14,589 nt of DNA from the NCBI GenBank assembly GCA_003551785.1, contig PUNP01000378.1, positions 1 through 14,589 of the forward strand, in the 5' to 3' direction. The number at the start of each line of letters is the position of its first letter. The first letter of the stretch is position 1. This document shows positions 1-7,977 of this stretch, piece after piece. Source of the stretch: Candidatus Brocadiaceae bacterium (GTDB lineage Bacteria; Planctomycetota; Brocadiia; SM23-32). The notes below the pieces were generated by a model. That model saw nothing but the letters and a program-made list of their open reading frames with translations, ran no database searches and was not told where the DNA came from. The translations under genes and the position numbers were made by a program.

Positions 1-4
1 AACC

Positions 5-189
5 GCGCCCCTTCCGGGGCGCATTTATCTTTGTATCTTTTATTACCCCTGGTTAAAACCAGGGGCTACCTAACCTCGCCCCGCTGGGGCGAAAACAGAG
101 ACATTGCCCCGGACGGGGCAATGTACGGTAGCCTCGGGTTTCAACCCGAGGTGATGATTCACACGTATTTTTGCGCCCTGAAAGGGCGC
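5..189. repeat. Array of six short palindromes (hairpin block A)
   Basis: Six near-perfect inverted repeats follow one another. H1 is 5-11/16-22 (GCGCCCC, loop TTCC). H2 is 46-54/57-65 (CCCCTGGTT, loop AA). H3 is 77-82/86-91 (CGCCCC, loop GCT). H4 is 101-110/115-124 (ACATTGCCCC, loop GGAC). H5 is 132-140/143-151 (CCTCGGGTT, loop TC). H6 is 173-179/183-189 (GCGCCCT, loop GAA). The order is roughly mirror-symmetric about base 96: H2 and H5 share the GGTT-nn-AACC core and are flanked on the inner side by GGCTACC (64-70) and GGTAGCC (127-133), while H1 and H6 both begin with GCGCCC. An open frame runs through the block, but the palindromes explain the composition, so I do not call a gene. It resembles dispersed palindromic intergenic elements of bacterial genomes; the family is not identified. 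Confidence 0.85.
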
Positions 190-359
190 GGTAGTTCGTT
201 GCGTATTGACTATGGTGCGGCTTTTCGGCCACGCCCCTGGTGGAATGAGCCACTAAGGGGCTTGGCCGAAAACCCGGCTCGTACTGGACACTTTCAAGCG
301 TCCAGGGGAGCGCGGCAATTTCCGGACTCTGGAGCCCTTGAAAGGGCTCACTACGAACT
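190..359. repeat. Second palindrome block with long imperfect hairpin (block B)
   Basis: Three further palindromes lie between block A and the first gene. The longest spans 222-272: TTTTCGGCCA (222-231) pairs with TGGCCGAAAA (263-272), GCCCCT (233-238) with AGGGGC (256-261) and GTGG (240-243) with CCAC (250-253), with only single or double unpaired bases between stems. The second is CTGGAC-a-CTT (284-293) with AAG-c-GTCCAG (296-305). The third is GAGCCCTT (332-339) with AAGGGCTC (342-349). The block is bracketed by the inverted pair AGTTCGT (193-199) and ACGAACT (353-359). No T-run follows any stem, so these do not look like simple intrinsic terminators. Confidence 0.8.
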
Positions 360-390
360 TTTATTTAAATATCAACACAAGGAGTTATAT

Positions 391-3300
391 ATGTTCCATA
401 AGATAAAAAGTCGCTTGTATATGTTCTTTATTGTCATAATCAGTGCTTTGTTTTTTATTAACGGTGGAGCTTTTGGCGAAGAGTGGCCCATGTGGCGCTT
501 TGATGCTTCACGCACCGCAGCGAGTTCTCTGGAACTGCCGTCTCAACTTCACCTTCAATGGGTGCGCGATCTTCCTGAGCCGACCAGGGCCTGGCCGCCG
601 CAGATGGATGACGGTGACAAATTGGAATTTGACCTTTCGCATCCCATGATAGTTCACCATAACACTGTTTTTGTGGCGCAATCGTCGAACCATGCTCTGA
701 CTGCGTTTGACCTTGAAGACGGAGAGGAAAAATGGCGATTTTACGGTGAAGGGCCTTTCAGGCTTGCGCCCGCCGCTCATGAGGGAAAGGTGTATGCCGG
801 ATGTGATGATGGATACCTGTATTGCCTGGATGCTGAAAGTGGTGAACTTGTATGGAAGTTCCGAGCCGTCCCATCGGGGAACAGGGTCATTGGTAATCAT
901 CGGTTTATAAGCGCCTGGCCTGTACGTGGCGCTCCGGTGATCAGTGAGGGAGTCCTGTATTTCGGAGCGGGTTCTTTTCCTTTCATGGGAACTTTTATTT
1001 ATGCCCTTGATGCCCTAAGCGGTGAAGTATTATGGATAAACAGCACCAGCGGTTCGGAATTTATGTCGCAGCCGCATCAGAGATCCGGTTCATTCTCCGG
1101 AGTAGCCCCCCAGGGGTATCTGGCTTTAGACGGTGACTTTCTTGTGGTCGCTCAGGGGCGGGCAAGGCCGGCGGTATTCTGTCGGGAGAGCGGCGACCTT
1201 CTCAGTGTGGAGCTTCATGGTAAAAGGAATGCAGGCGGCTACGATGTTATGGCTTCAGGTGGGTTCATTTATTTAAACGGGGAAATGCTGCGCACTGACG
1301 ACGTTGTTCCGATAACCTGGGAAGGCCGTCATGCTTTTTCCGTTCTGGCATCCGGCAAAGTTTATGGTGTCAATGCAGGTAAGATACTCTGTCATGAAGC
1401 GCTGCCGTCTCCTGTAACGGTTCCTGACAGGAGAGGCGAAGAGCAGGAGCGTTTTGCCGAGAAGCTTCTGTGGACGGCTGAGGCGCCTGAAGGGTTGGAA
1501 CGCCTCCATATTAAGTCAGGGCATCGACTTTACGGTTCCGGCGACGGCACAGTTTTCGGTCTTGATGTTATTGATGACGAACAGGGTTTGAATCAGGGCC
1601 ATGTAGAAAAAATTTGGGAATACAATGTTGGAGAGTCTGTGTGGACTATGGCTGCTGCCAATGGTCGGCTTCTGGTCATGACTGTGGAAGGTAATCTGCA
1701 CGTTTTCGGACGGGAGGAACTAGCCGAGCCGGGAGTCCACCGTTTCGAGGATCAGGAGCATAATGAAAAGGTAGATTTATGGATGGTTGAGGTGGACAGG
1801 CTGCTGAGCGATGTTGGCATTAATAAAGGTTATGTTCTGCTCGCCGGGATCAGAGATGGTCGTATGGCGGAGGAACTACTGAGGCAATCGGATATGTACG
1901 TGGTGATGTTGGACAATGATCCGGACAGGCTACGGAGGGTCAGAGAACGCCTTGATGGCTTTGGTTATTACGGGCGGCGGGCCTCGGCCGTCAATGCTGA
2001 GATTGCCGACGCAGGGCTGCCGGATTATATGTTTGACCTCATTTTAACGGAAAGGGCGCAAGGTGCAGGTTTGACGGATTCCGAACATGCTGCTGAAACT
2101 CTTTTTTCCGCCTTACGTCCTTATGGCGGGCTGGCGAATCTCGAGCTTGATACTTCCGGGCAGGAACTTTTTTTGTCAAGAAGTGAAATTATTTCCGAGT
2201 TGGGCGGCACCCTTGATACCGAGGGGGGGCGGGTCGTGATGCGCCGCCCCGGATCACTTCCCGGTTCCGGCTGGTGGACACACCAGAACGCTGATCCTGC
2301 AAACTCCGGCATATCACCGGACAGGCGAGTGAGGGCTCCTCTGGGCTTGTTGTGGTTTGGCGGCCCCTCCAACTGCAATGTTCTTCCCCGCCACGGAAGG
2401 GGGCCGGTTCCGCAGGTGGTGGGGGGGCGTCTTTTCATTATGGGTCCCGACTCGATCCAGGCCAGGGACGTTTATACGGGCCGTAAAATATGGATAAAAA
2501 AAATACCCGGTATCGGAGAGTATTATGACACATGGACACATCAGCCGGGCGCCGACCAGGTCGGGGCGCCGTATGTTTCCTTGCCCGACGGTGTTTATGT
2601 CGCCAATAAAAGCGCAATCATCCGGCTTGACCCGGCCAGTGGTGAGACCCTTTCCCGTTTCCTTGCACCCGTAGATGAAAAGACCGGCGAGCGTCCTGAT
2701 TGGGGTTTTATAAGTGTTCAGGACGATTTAATTGTTGCCGGACTTGACCCCCTGATCTTCACTGACGAAAGGCCGGGAGGCAACAATTGGAATGCAATAT
2801 CCAGCCGTTCTCTTGTGGTCATGGACCGCATTAGCGGTGAGATAAAATGGACCAGAGAGGCACGACAGGGATACCGCCATAACGCCATAGTAAGCAGTGA
2901 AAACGGCAGGGTTTTTGTTGTGGACAGAATGCCCGAAGAGGTGAGAGATAAACTGGTGCGACGTGGTGAGCAAGAGCCTGATCCCATATTGATGTGTCTG
3001 GATATCGTTAGCGGAGAGGCGCTTTGGGAAACACGGGAAGGTGTTTTCGGCACCTGGCTCGGTTACTCGGAGAAGCATGATCTGATCCTTCAGGCGGGAC
3101 GTCACCCCGTCAGCGGGCGTCAGGCTCTCAGCGGTGAACCGGAAAGAATGGCCGTTCATAGCGGGTCTGGCGGCAGCCGGATATGGGAACGTGATTTCTC
3201 CTATCGTAATGCACCTCTGCTTTCCGGTGATAATATCATTGTTCACGGTCGTGCTTACTGCCTAATGACCGGAAAAGAACAGGTACGAAGGCATCCGCTT

Positions 3301-4149
3301 ACCGGCGGTGAGGCGCCCTGGAGTTACAGTGCGAGCGCAAATTGCGGACAGATCATCGGCAGCGCCAACCTGCTCACTTATCGCCGCGGAACCGGTACCT
3401 TTTTCGATATGGAGTATCATACCGGCACGAGTGATATTGGCGGGCTGCGTTCCGGCTGTACACCCAACCTTGTACCTGCAGACGGTGTTCTGAATGCGCC
3501 TGACTATACCAGAGAATGCACCTGTGCCTACCAGTTCCAGACATCTCTGGCCCTGGTTCCCATGGATTCCGTGGAGGGGTGGGCGGCAGGCTCTGTGCCC
3601 GGAGTTGAAGATAAGGTGAAAGAGGGCGGCATTAATTTCGGCGCCCCCGGCAACAGACGTATAGGTTCGACGCTCTGGCTTGGTTACCCGGGTGTAGGAG
3701 GTGCAAACGCCGTTTCAATTAATGTTACCTCCCGGGGCGGTGACGCCCCGAAAGAGTTCAACAAGCATCCCGCTCTTGTTTCCGACGCGGAAAAGCCCTG
3801 GGTGTCGGCTTCGGGAATCGAAGGTGATTTGACCGTTGAAATGCTGTTGGGACCCGGGGAGTCCGGTCAAGAATCTACAAATTATACTCTAAGTTTTTAT
3901 TTTCTTGAACCGGAAAACATCAGCCCCGGCGAGCGCTCATTTGATGTGATCGTTCAGAATGAAAAATTGTTGGCGGATTTTGATATTGTCTCAGAATCCG
4001 GTGGTATGAAACGGGAGGTCAGCGTTGAATTCCGTGATGTCAAGGTCAGTGATATTCTGAAGGTCGAGCTGAGGTCTTCAGAAGATGCCCAATATCCGCC
4101 GCTCCTGTCCGGCATCAGGTTCTATAACGATGATCAATTATCCGATTAA
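391..4149 (+). CDS. Exported PQQ-type double beta-propeller protein with methyltransferase-like and malectin-like domains (paralogue 1)
   Basis: 1252 residues. The start is ATG 391, preceded by AAGGAG six bases away and opening a signal peptide (basic start, FFIVIISALFF core, cleavage near AFG/EE); the longer open frame back to base 31 crosses the palindrome array and is rejected. Residues about 32-470 form a PQQ-type propeller (blades such as YLYCLDAESGELVWKF). Residues about 475-610 look like a class I methyltransferase-type Rossmann fold: the first loop is G486-I-R-D-G490 and the acidic strand end is L-D508-N-D. A second propeller starts near W628 (WTHQNADPANSG). It ends in a cysteine cluster at C985, C1023, C1043 and C1045. 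Residues about 1125-1252 resemble malectin (YTLSFYFLEPE, RSFDVIVQ). Probable role is envelope ligand binding; bound PQQ or methyl transfer is unproven. No convincing promoter lies directly upstream. Confidence 0.88.
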   Translation: MFHKIKSRLYMFFIVIISALFFINGGAFGEEWPMWRFDASRTAASSLELPSQLHLQWVRDLPEPTRAWPPQMDDGDKLEFDLSHPMIVHHNTVFVAQSSNHALTAFDLEDGEEKWRFYGEGPFRLAPAAHEGKVYAGCDDGYLYCLDAESGELVWKFRAVPSGNRVIGNHRFISAWPVRGAPVISEGVLYFGAGSFPFMGTFIYALDALSGEVLWINSTSGSEFMSQPHQRSGSFSGVAPQGYLALDGDFLVVAQGRARPAVFCRESGDLLSVELHGKRNAGGYDVMASGGFIYLNGEMLRTDDVVPITWEGRHAFSVLASGKVYGVNAGKILCHEALPSPVTVPDRRGEEQERFAEKLLWTAEAPEGLERLHIKSGHRLYGSGDGTVFGLDVIDDEQGLNQGHVEKIWEYNVGESVWTMAAANGRLLVMTVEGNLHVFGREELAEPGVHRFEDQEHNEKVDLWMVEVDRLLSDVGINKGYVLLAGIRDGRMAEELLRQSDMYVVMLDNDPDRLRRVRERLDGFGYYGRRASAVNAEIADAGLPDYMFDLILTERAQGAGLTDSEHAAETLFSALRPYGGLANLELDTSGQELFLSRSEIISELGGTLDTEGGRVVMRRPGSLPGSGWWTHQNADPANSGISPDRRVRAPLGLLWFGGPSNCNVLPRHGRGPVPQVVGGRLFIMGPDSIQARDVYTGRKIWIKKIPGIGEYYDTWTHQPGADQVGAPYVSLPDGVYVANKSAIIRLDPASGETLSRFLAPVDEKTGERPDWGFISVQDDLIVAGLDPLIFTDERPGGNNWNAISSRSLVVMDRISGEIKWTREARQGYRHNAIVSSENGRVFVVDRMPEEVRDKLVRRGEQEPDPILMCLDIVSGEALWETREGVFGTWLGYSEKHDLILQAGRHPVSGRQALSGEPERMAVHSGSGGSRIWERDFSYRNAPLLSGDNIIVHGRAYCLMTGKEQVRRHPLTGGEAPWSYSASANCGQIIGSANLLTYRRGTGTFFDMEYHTGTSDIGGLRSGCTPNLVPADGVLNAPDYTRECTCAYQFQTSLALVPMDSVEGWAAGSVPGVEDKVKEGGINFGAPGNRRIGSTLWLGYPGVGGANAVSINVTSRGGDAPKEFNKHPALVSDAEKPWVSASGIEGDLTVEMLLGPGESGQESTNYTLSFYFLEPENISPGERSFDVIVQNEKLLADFDIVSESGGMKREVSVEFRDVKVSDILKVELRSSEDAQYPPLLSGIRFYNDDQLSD

Positions 4150-4165
4150 TAATATACAACTTATC

Positions 4166-7100
4166 ATGAAAAATATACTAAAATTCGTCTGCTATGTTTT
4201 TTTTTCCGTGCTGTTCTGTTTACCAGTGTTGCAGGCGGCTGATTGGCCCATGTGGCGACACGACGCCTCCCGCAGTGCAGCTTCAACACATGAACTTGAT
4301 TCTCATTTGCAGTTGCACTGGAAGCGGGAACTGCCTTCTCCTTCTCCGGCCTGGCCGGAGCAGCGTGAGGACGGTAATAAACTGGAGTTTGACCTTTCGC
4401 ACCAGCCAATAGTTTATGACGGGATGGTCTATATTACCAAAGCTTCGAACGATGCCCTGCTGGCTCTTGATCTTTTTTCGGGAGAAGTGAAGTGGCGTTT
4501 TTATGCAGAGGCTCCGTTCAGGCTGGCGCCTGCTGCAGAAAACGGACGCATATATGCCGTCTCCGACGATGGGTATTTATATTGTCTGGATGCTTCGGAC
4601 GGAGAGTTGCACTGGAAGTTCCGTGGTGGCCCCGCCTCTAACAGAATTCTCGGTAACGAACGCATGATCAGTGCCTGGCCGGCCCGTGGCGGTCCGGTAC
4701 TGGGTGGGGGGAAAGTTTATTTTGCCGCCGGTTCTTTTCCGTTTATGGGGATATTTATTCATGCGCTGGATGCTGAAACGGGTGAGCGGGTATGGACCAA
4801 CAGTACCAGCGGTTCCGAGTTCGTGCGGCAGGTACACCAGAGGTCCGGATCTTTTGCCGGTGTGACTCCCCAGGGTTATTTGACCATTGACGACGAATAT
4901 CTCATCGTCGCCGGCGGGCGTTCTCGCCCGGCGGTTTATCTGAAGGAGACCGGTGAATTTCTCTATTTTGAAAAAAGTTCCAGGCCGGCGGGAAAAGCGC
5001 CACCGTGGGAAGGAGGGCCCGTTTATGGCGGTTATGATGCGCTGGCCGCAGGGGGGCATTTCCTCGTCCATGGTGAAATGATGCGTACTGAAGACGGCGA
5101 ACATATTGACTGGCTTGGAACGTATGCCGCTTCCGTCCTGGGGCCGGACGGTATTTATGGGGTTCGTAACGGTCGGATCGTCTTTCACTCACTAAGTCCC
5201 GCCGTTGAGGATGCGGTCGATAGACGCGGGCGCGAAACTCAACGATACAGCGGCGATCTACGGTGGGAGGTTGAGGGCCCCGACGATATTCAGCAAATAC
5301 ATATAAAAGCCGGAGGGCGCCTTTACGGGACAAGCGGAGATGGGAATGTATTTGCTCTCAGTCTTGCAGAGAATCCGGACAATATGAGCAAACAGTGGGA
5401 GGCGCAGGTAGATGGAAAGGTGTGGACTATGCTGGCAGGCGGGGGACGGCTCCTTGTCATGACAGAGGAAGGTGTTTTGTATGTGTATGGTCCCGCTCGT
5501 GAAGCCGATGCCGTAGTTCATCAGCGCCCTGAAAAATCGCTCGAACGCCGCAGTGTTCAGTGGGATCAAAAAGCGGAGCGCATTCTGGGAGAAACCGGGG
5601 TCTCGGAGGGGTATGCTGTTGTGGTCGGCATTGATGACGGCGGTCTGGCTGAGGAACTGCTCAGACGCACCGGTTTGCATGTGATAATAATTGATGAAGA
5701 TGAAAAGAAAGTGGCGGAACTCCGGGATCGTTTGGATAGTGCGGGCTTCTACGGGAAACGCGCCGCTGCATTTACCACGACGCTTTCTGAAGCAAATTTT
5801 CCTCCGTATTTTGCTGAACTTGTGCTATCTGAAAGTATGAATGGCACGGGGTTCAGTTCACAAGAAGCCGAATTTGTCGAGGCGCTGGCAGGCGTCCTGC
5901 GGCCTTACACCGGTTATGCAGAGTTTAGTGTTGAGGAAGCAAAGGCGGATAACATTTTAGAGTGGCTCAATGATTTTGGTATTGAGAGTGTCCTGGCAGA
6001 TTATGAAGACGGCAGGATAAGGTTGAAGCGCCGGGGACCGCTGCCGGGTGCCGGCGCGTGGACACATCAGAATGCCGACACTGCCAATACCGGCATCTCC
6101 GAGGAAAGCCGCGTACGGGCGCCGCTTGGACTTTTATGGTTCGGTGGCCCTTCCAATCGGAATCTTCTGCCCCGTCACGGACGTGGGCCGATTCCCCAGG
6201 TTGCAGGTGGTCGAATTTATAACCTCGGACCGGATTCCCTTCAGGCACGGGACGTTTATACCGGCAGAAAATTATGGAAAAAGAACATACCGGGGATAGG
6301 CAGCTACTACGATACTGTACGACACCAGACCGGAGCGGATCAGACCGGTGCGCCGTACGTCTCCGGACCCGATAGTGTGTACCTTGTGCACGGAGATGTT
6401 ATCCTGCACCTTGATTCCGCGACCGGCGAGGAAATCAACAGGTTCCCGGCCCCGCCAAATGAACAGGGACAGCGTCCGGACTGGGGTTTTATCAGTGTTT
6501 GGAACAATAAAATTATCGCCGGCTTGGAACCGCTGATTTTCGATGAGCGACGTCCCGGCGGTGATAACTGGAATGCTATATCGAGCAGATATTTGGTGGT
6601 TCTGAACAAAAATGACGGGGAAATAATGTGGCGTAAGGACTCCGATTGGGGATTTCGGCATAATGCCATTGTCACATCACAGGAAGGCCGGGTGTTTGTG
6701 GTTGACCGTATGCCTGAAGAAGTGAGAGGTGACCTGCTCAGACGCGGTCTAGGTGAGTCCGATCCCAAAATTTACTGTTTAGATGTTGATAGTGGAGATG
6801 TTATCTGGGAAGTTGAAGATAATGTGTTCGGCACGTGGCTCGGATACTCGGAGGAATATGATTTATTGCTTCAGAGCGGGCGCCCTGCGGTTGATGGCCG
6901 CCAGTCCCTGCCGGGGGAGCTTGACGACCGAATGGCTGTTCTGCGTGGCTCAGACGGCACGCTCATCTGGGACAGAGATGTTTCTTACTCCAATGCTCCG
7001 CTTATCCATGAGGGATCAATTATCGTCCATGGAAAGGCCTTCTGCCTTCTGACCGGGGAGGACAAAAAAGCGAACCACCCACTGACCGGTGAGCAAATAG

Positions 7101-7975
7101 ATTGGCGTTTTCATGCCAGCAGAAACTGTGGACAGATAGTCGGCAGTGCCAACCTGCTCACCTATCGACGTGGTGCTTCTACATATTATGATCTCAAAAA
7201 CCACTCCGGTTCCGGGAGCCTTGGGGGGTTCAGAGCCGGATGCACCCCCAATCTTATAGCAGCCGACGGGGTTCTGAGCGCTCCGGATTACACCCGGGAC
7301 TGTATCTGTTCATATCAATTTCAAACATCCCTGGCTATGATTGCGATGGAAGAGGTTGAGGGGTGGACTTTCAATCGTCTCCCTCAAATATCGGCCCCCG
7401 TTCAACAGGGGGGAATCAATCTGGGAGCTCAAGGTGACCGCTGGGTTAATTCAACCCTTTGGCTTACCTATCCATCAATCCATTCTTCCGGCGGTACTTC
7501 TGCACAGGTACCACTTTATACCACGGGCGCTCAAGGTGCGACGGGAACGGTTATACCGGTCGATATTTATCCTGAACACCCGGAGTGGACGCGATTCAGC
7601 TTTCACCCTATGCTGGTTCAAGGTGCAGATTCGCCGTGGATTTCCTCCAGCGGTATCGAAGGAGAAGTAACGATCGAGTTGGATTTGAAAATTCAGGAGG
7701 AATACGGGCCAAAAGATTATACGATCGCACTTTACTTCCTCGAGCCTCGGGCTCGTGAGGAGGGTAAGCGTGTCTTCGATGTCATCCTCCAGGATGGCGA
7801 GCAGGTTGTCAGCGGGCTCGATATTTTCAGTAAAGCGGAAGGAGGGGATAGAGAGGTCGTTATAACCATGACGGAAGTTTCGATCAATAACGCTTTGAAA
7901 ATTGAATTGCGGTCACGGGATCAAAGCAAGCTGCCGCCGCTTATTTGCGGAGTAGAGTTTAGGGAGGAAAGATAA
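4166..7975 (+). CDS. Exported PQQ-type double beta-propeller protein, tandem paralogue 2
   Basis: 1269 residues, homologous to the preceding gene from end to end, for example the shared block RAPLGLLWFGGPSN at the start of the second propeller. ATG 4166 opens a clean signal peptide (MKNILKFVCYVFF, cleavage near LQA/AD) but lacks a ribosome site. ATG 4130, inside the upstream gene and 10 bases after AGG, is the alternative and would add 12 residues. Either way translation is probably coupled to the upstream gene. The Rossmann-like domain has G488-I-D-D-G492 and I-D510-E-D. Cysteines C988, C1026, C1046 and C1048 match those of paralogue 1. The C-terminus is malectin-like (YTIALYFLEP, RVFDVILQDGE). 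Relative to paralogue 1 the first propeller carries a short insertion (around 4970-5020) and the tail after the cysteine cluster is longer. It probably shares the neighbour's role with altered ligand preference. Confidence 0.88.
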   Translation: MKNILKFVCYVFFSVLFCLPVLQAADWPMWRHDASRSAASTHELDSHLQLHWKRELPSPSPAWPEQREDGNKLEFDLSHQPIVYDGMVYITKASNDALLALDLFSGEVKWRFYAEAPFRLAPAAENGRIYAVSDDGYLYCLDASDGELHWKFRGGPASNRILGNERMISAWPARGGPVLGGGKVYFAAGSFPFMGIFIHALDAETGERVWTNSTSGSEFVRQVHQRSGSFAGVTPQGYLTIDDEYLIVAGGRSRPAVYLKETGEFLYFEKSSRPAGKAPPWEGGPVYGGYDALAAGGHFLVHGEMMRTEDGEHIDWLGTYAASVLGPDGIYGVRNGRIVFHSLSPAVEDAVDRRGRETQRYSGDLRWEVEGPDDIQQIHIKAGGRLYGTSGDGNVFALSLAENPDNMSKQWEAQVDGKVWTMLAGGGRLLVMTEEGVLYVYGPAREADAVVHQRPEKSLERRSVQWDQKAERILGETGVSEGYAVVVGIDDGGLAEELLRRTGLHVIIIDEDEKKVAELRDRLDSAGFYGKRAAAFTTTLSEANFPPYFAELVLSESMNGTGFSSQEAEFVEALAGVLRPYTGYAEFSVEEAKADNILEWLNDFGIESVLADYEDGRIRLKRRGPLPGAGAWTHQNADTANTGISEESRVRAPLGLLWFGGPSNRNLLPRHGRGPIPQVAGGRIYNLGPDSLQARDVYTGRKLWKKNIPGIGSYYDTVRHQTGADQTGAPYVSGPDSVYLVHGDVILHLDSATGEEINRFPAPPNEQGQRPDWGFISVWNNKIIAGLEPLIFDERRPGGDNWNAISSRYLVVLNKNDGEIMWRKDSDWGFRHNAIVTSQEGRVFVVDRMPEEVRGDLLRRGLGESDPKIYCLDVDSGDVIWEVEDNVFGTWLGYSEEYDLLLQSGRPAVDGRQSLPGELDDRMAVLRGSDGTLIWDRDVSYSNAPLIHEGSIIVHGKAFCLLTGEDKKANHPLTGEQIDWRFHASRNCGQIVGSANLLTYRRGASTYYDLKNHSGSGSLGGFRAGCTPNLIAADGVLSAPDYTRDCICSYQFQTSLAMIAMEEVEGWTFNRLPQISAPVQQGGINLGAQGDRWVNSTLWLTYPSIHSSGGTSAQVPLYTTGAQGATGTVIPVDIYPEHPEWTRFSFHPMLVQGADSPWISSSGIEGEVTIELDLKIQEEYGPKDYTIALYFLEPRAREEGKRVFDVILQDGEQVVSGLDIFSKAEGGDREVVITMTEVSINNALKIELRSRDQSKLPPLICGVEFREER

Positions 7976-7977
7976 CA

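Noticed and set aside
5..189. CRISPR array
   Set aside because: The palindromes differ from one another and the gaps between them are too short and irregular to be spacers.
338..367. Possible promoter TTGAAA-18-TATTTA before the first giant gene
   Set aside because: The -10 match is poor, the spacer is long and the -35 lies inside a hairpin; too weak to call. The real promoter may be upstream of the window or may use another sigma factor.
31..390. In-frame upstream extension of the first giant gene (120 extra codons)
   Set aside because: It passes through nine palindromes, has no ribosome site at its first codon, and would bury the signal peptide; ATG 391 has AAGGAG at good spacing.
2728..3246. 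Long reverse-strand open frame inside the first giant gene
   Set aside because: It is antisense to a well-supported conserved coding region and has no domain-like pattern.
3451..3525. Haem c attachment site in the giant proteins
   Set aside because: The motif is C-x-C without the required C-x-x-C-H.
4577..5188. Reverse-strand open frame of about 200 codons inside the second giant gene
   Set aside because: Composition is that of a coding shadow, and it lies opposite the conserved first propeller.
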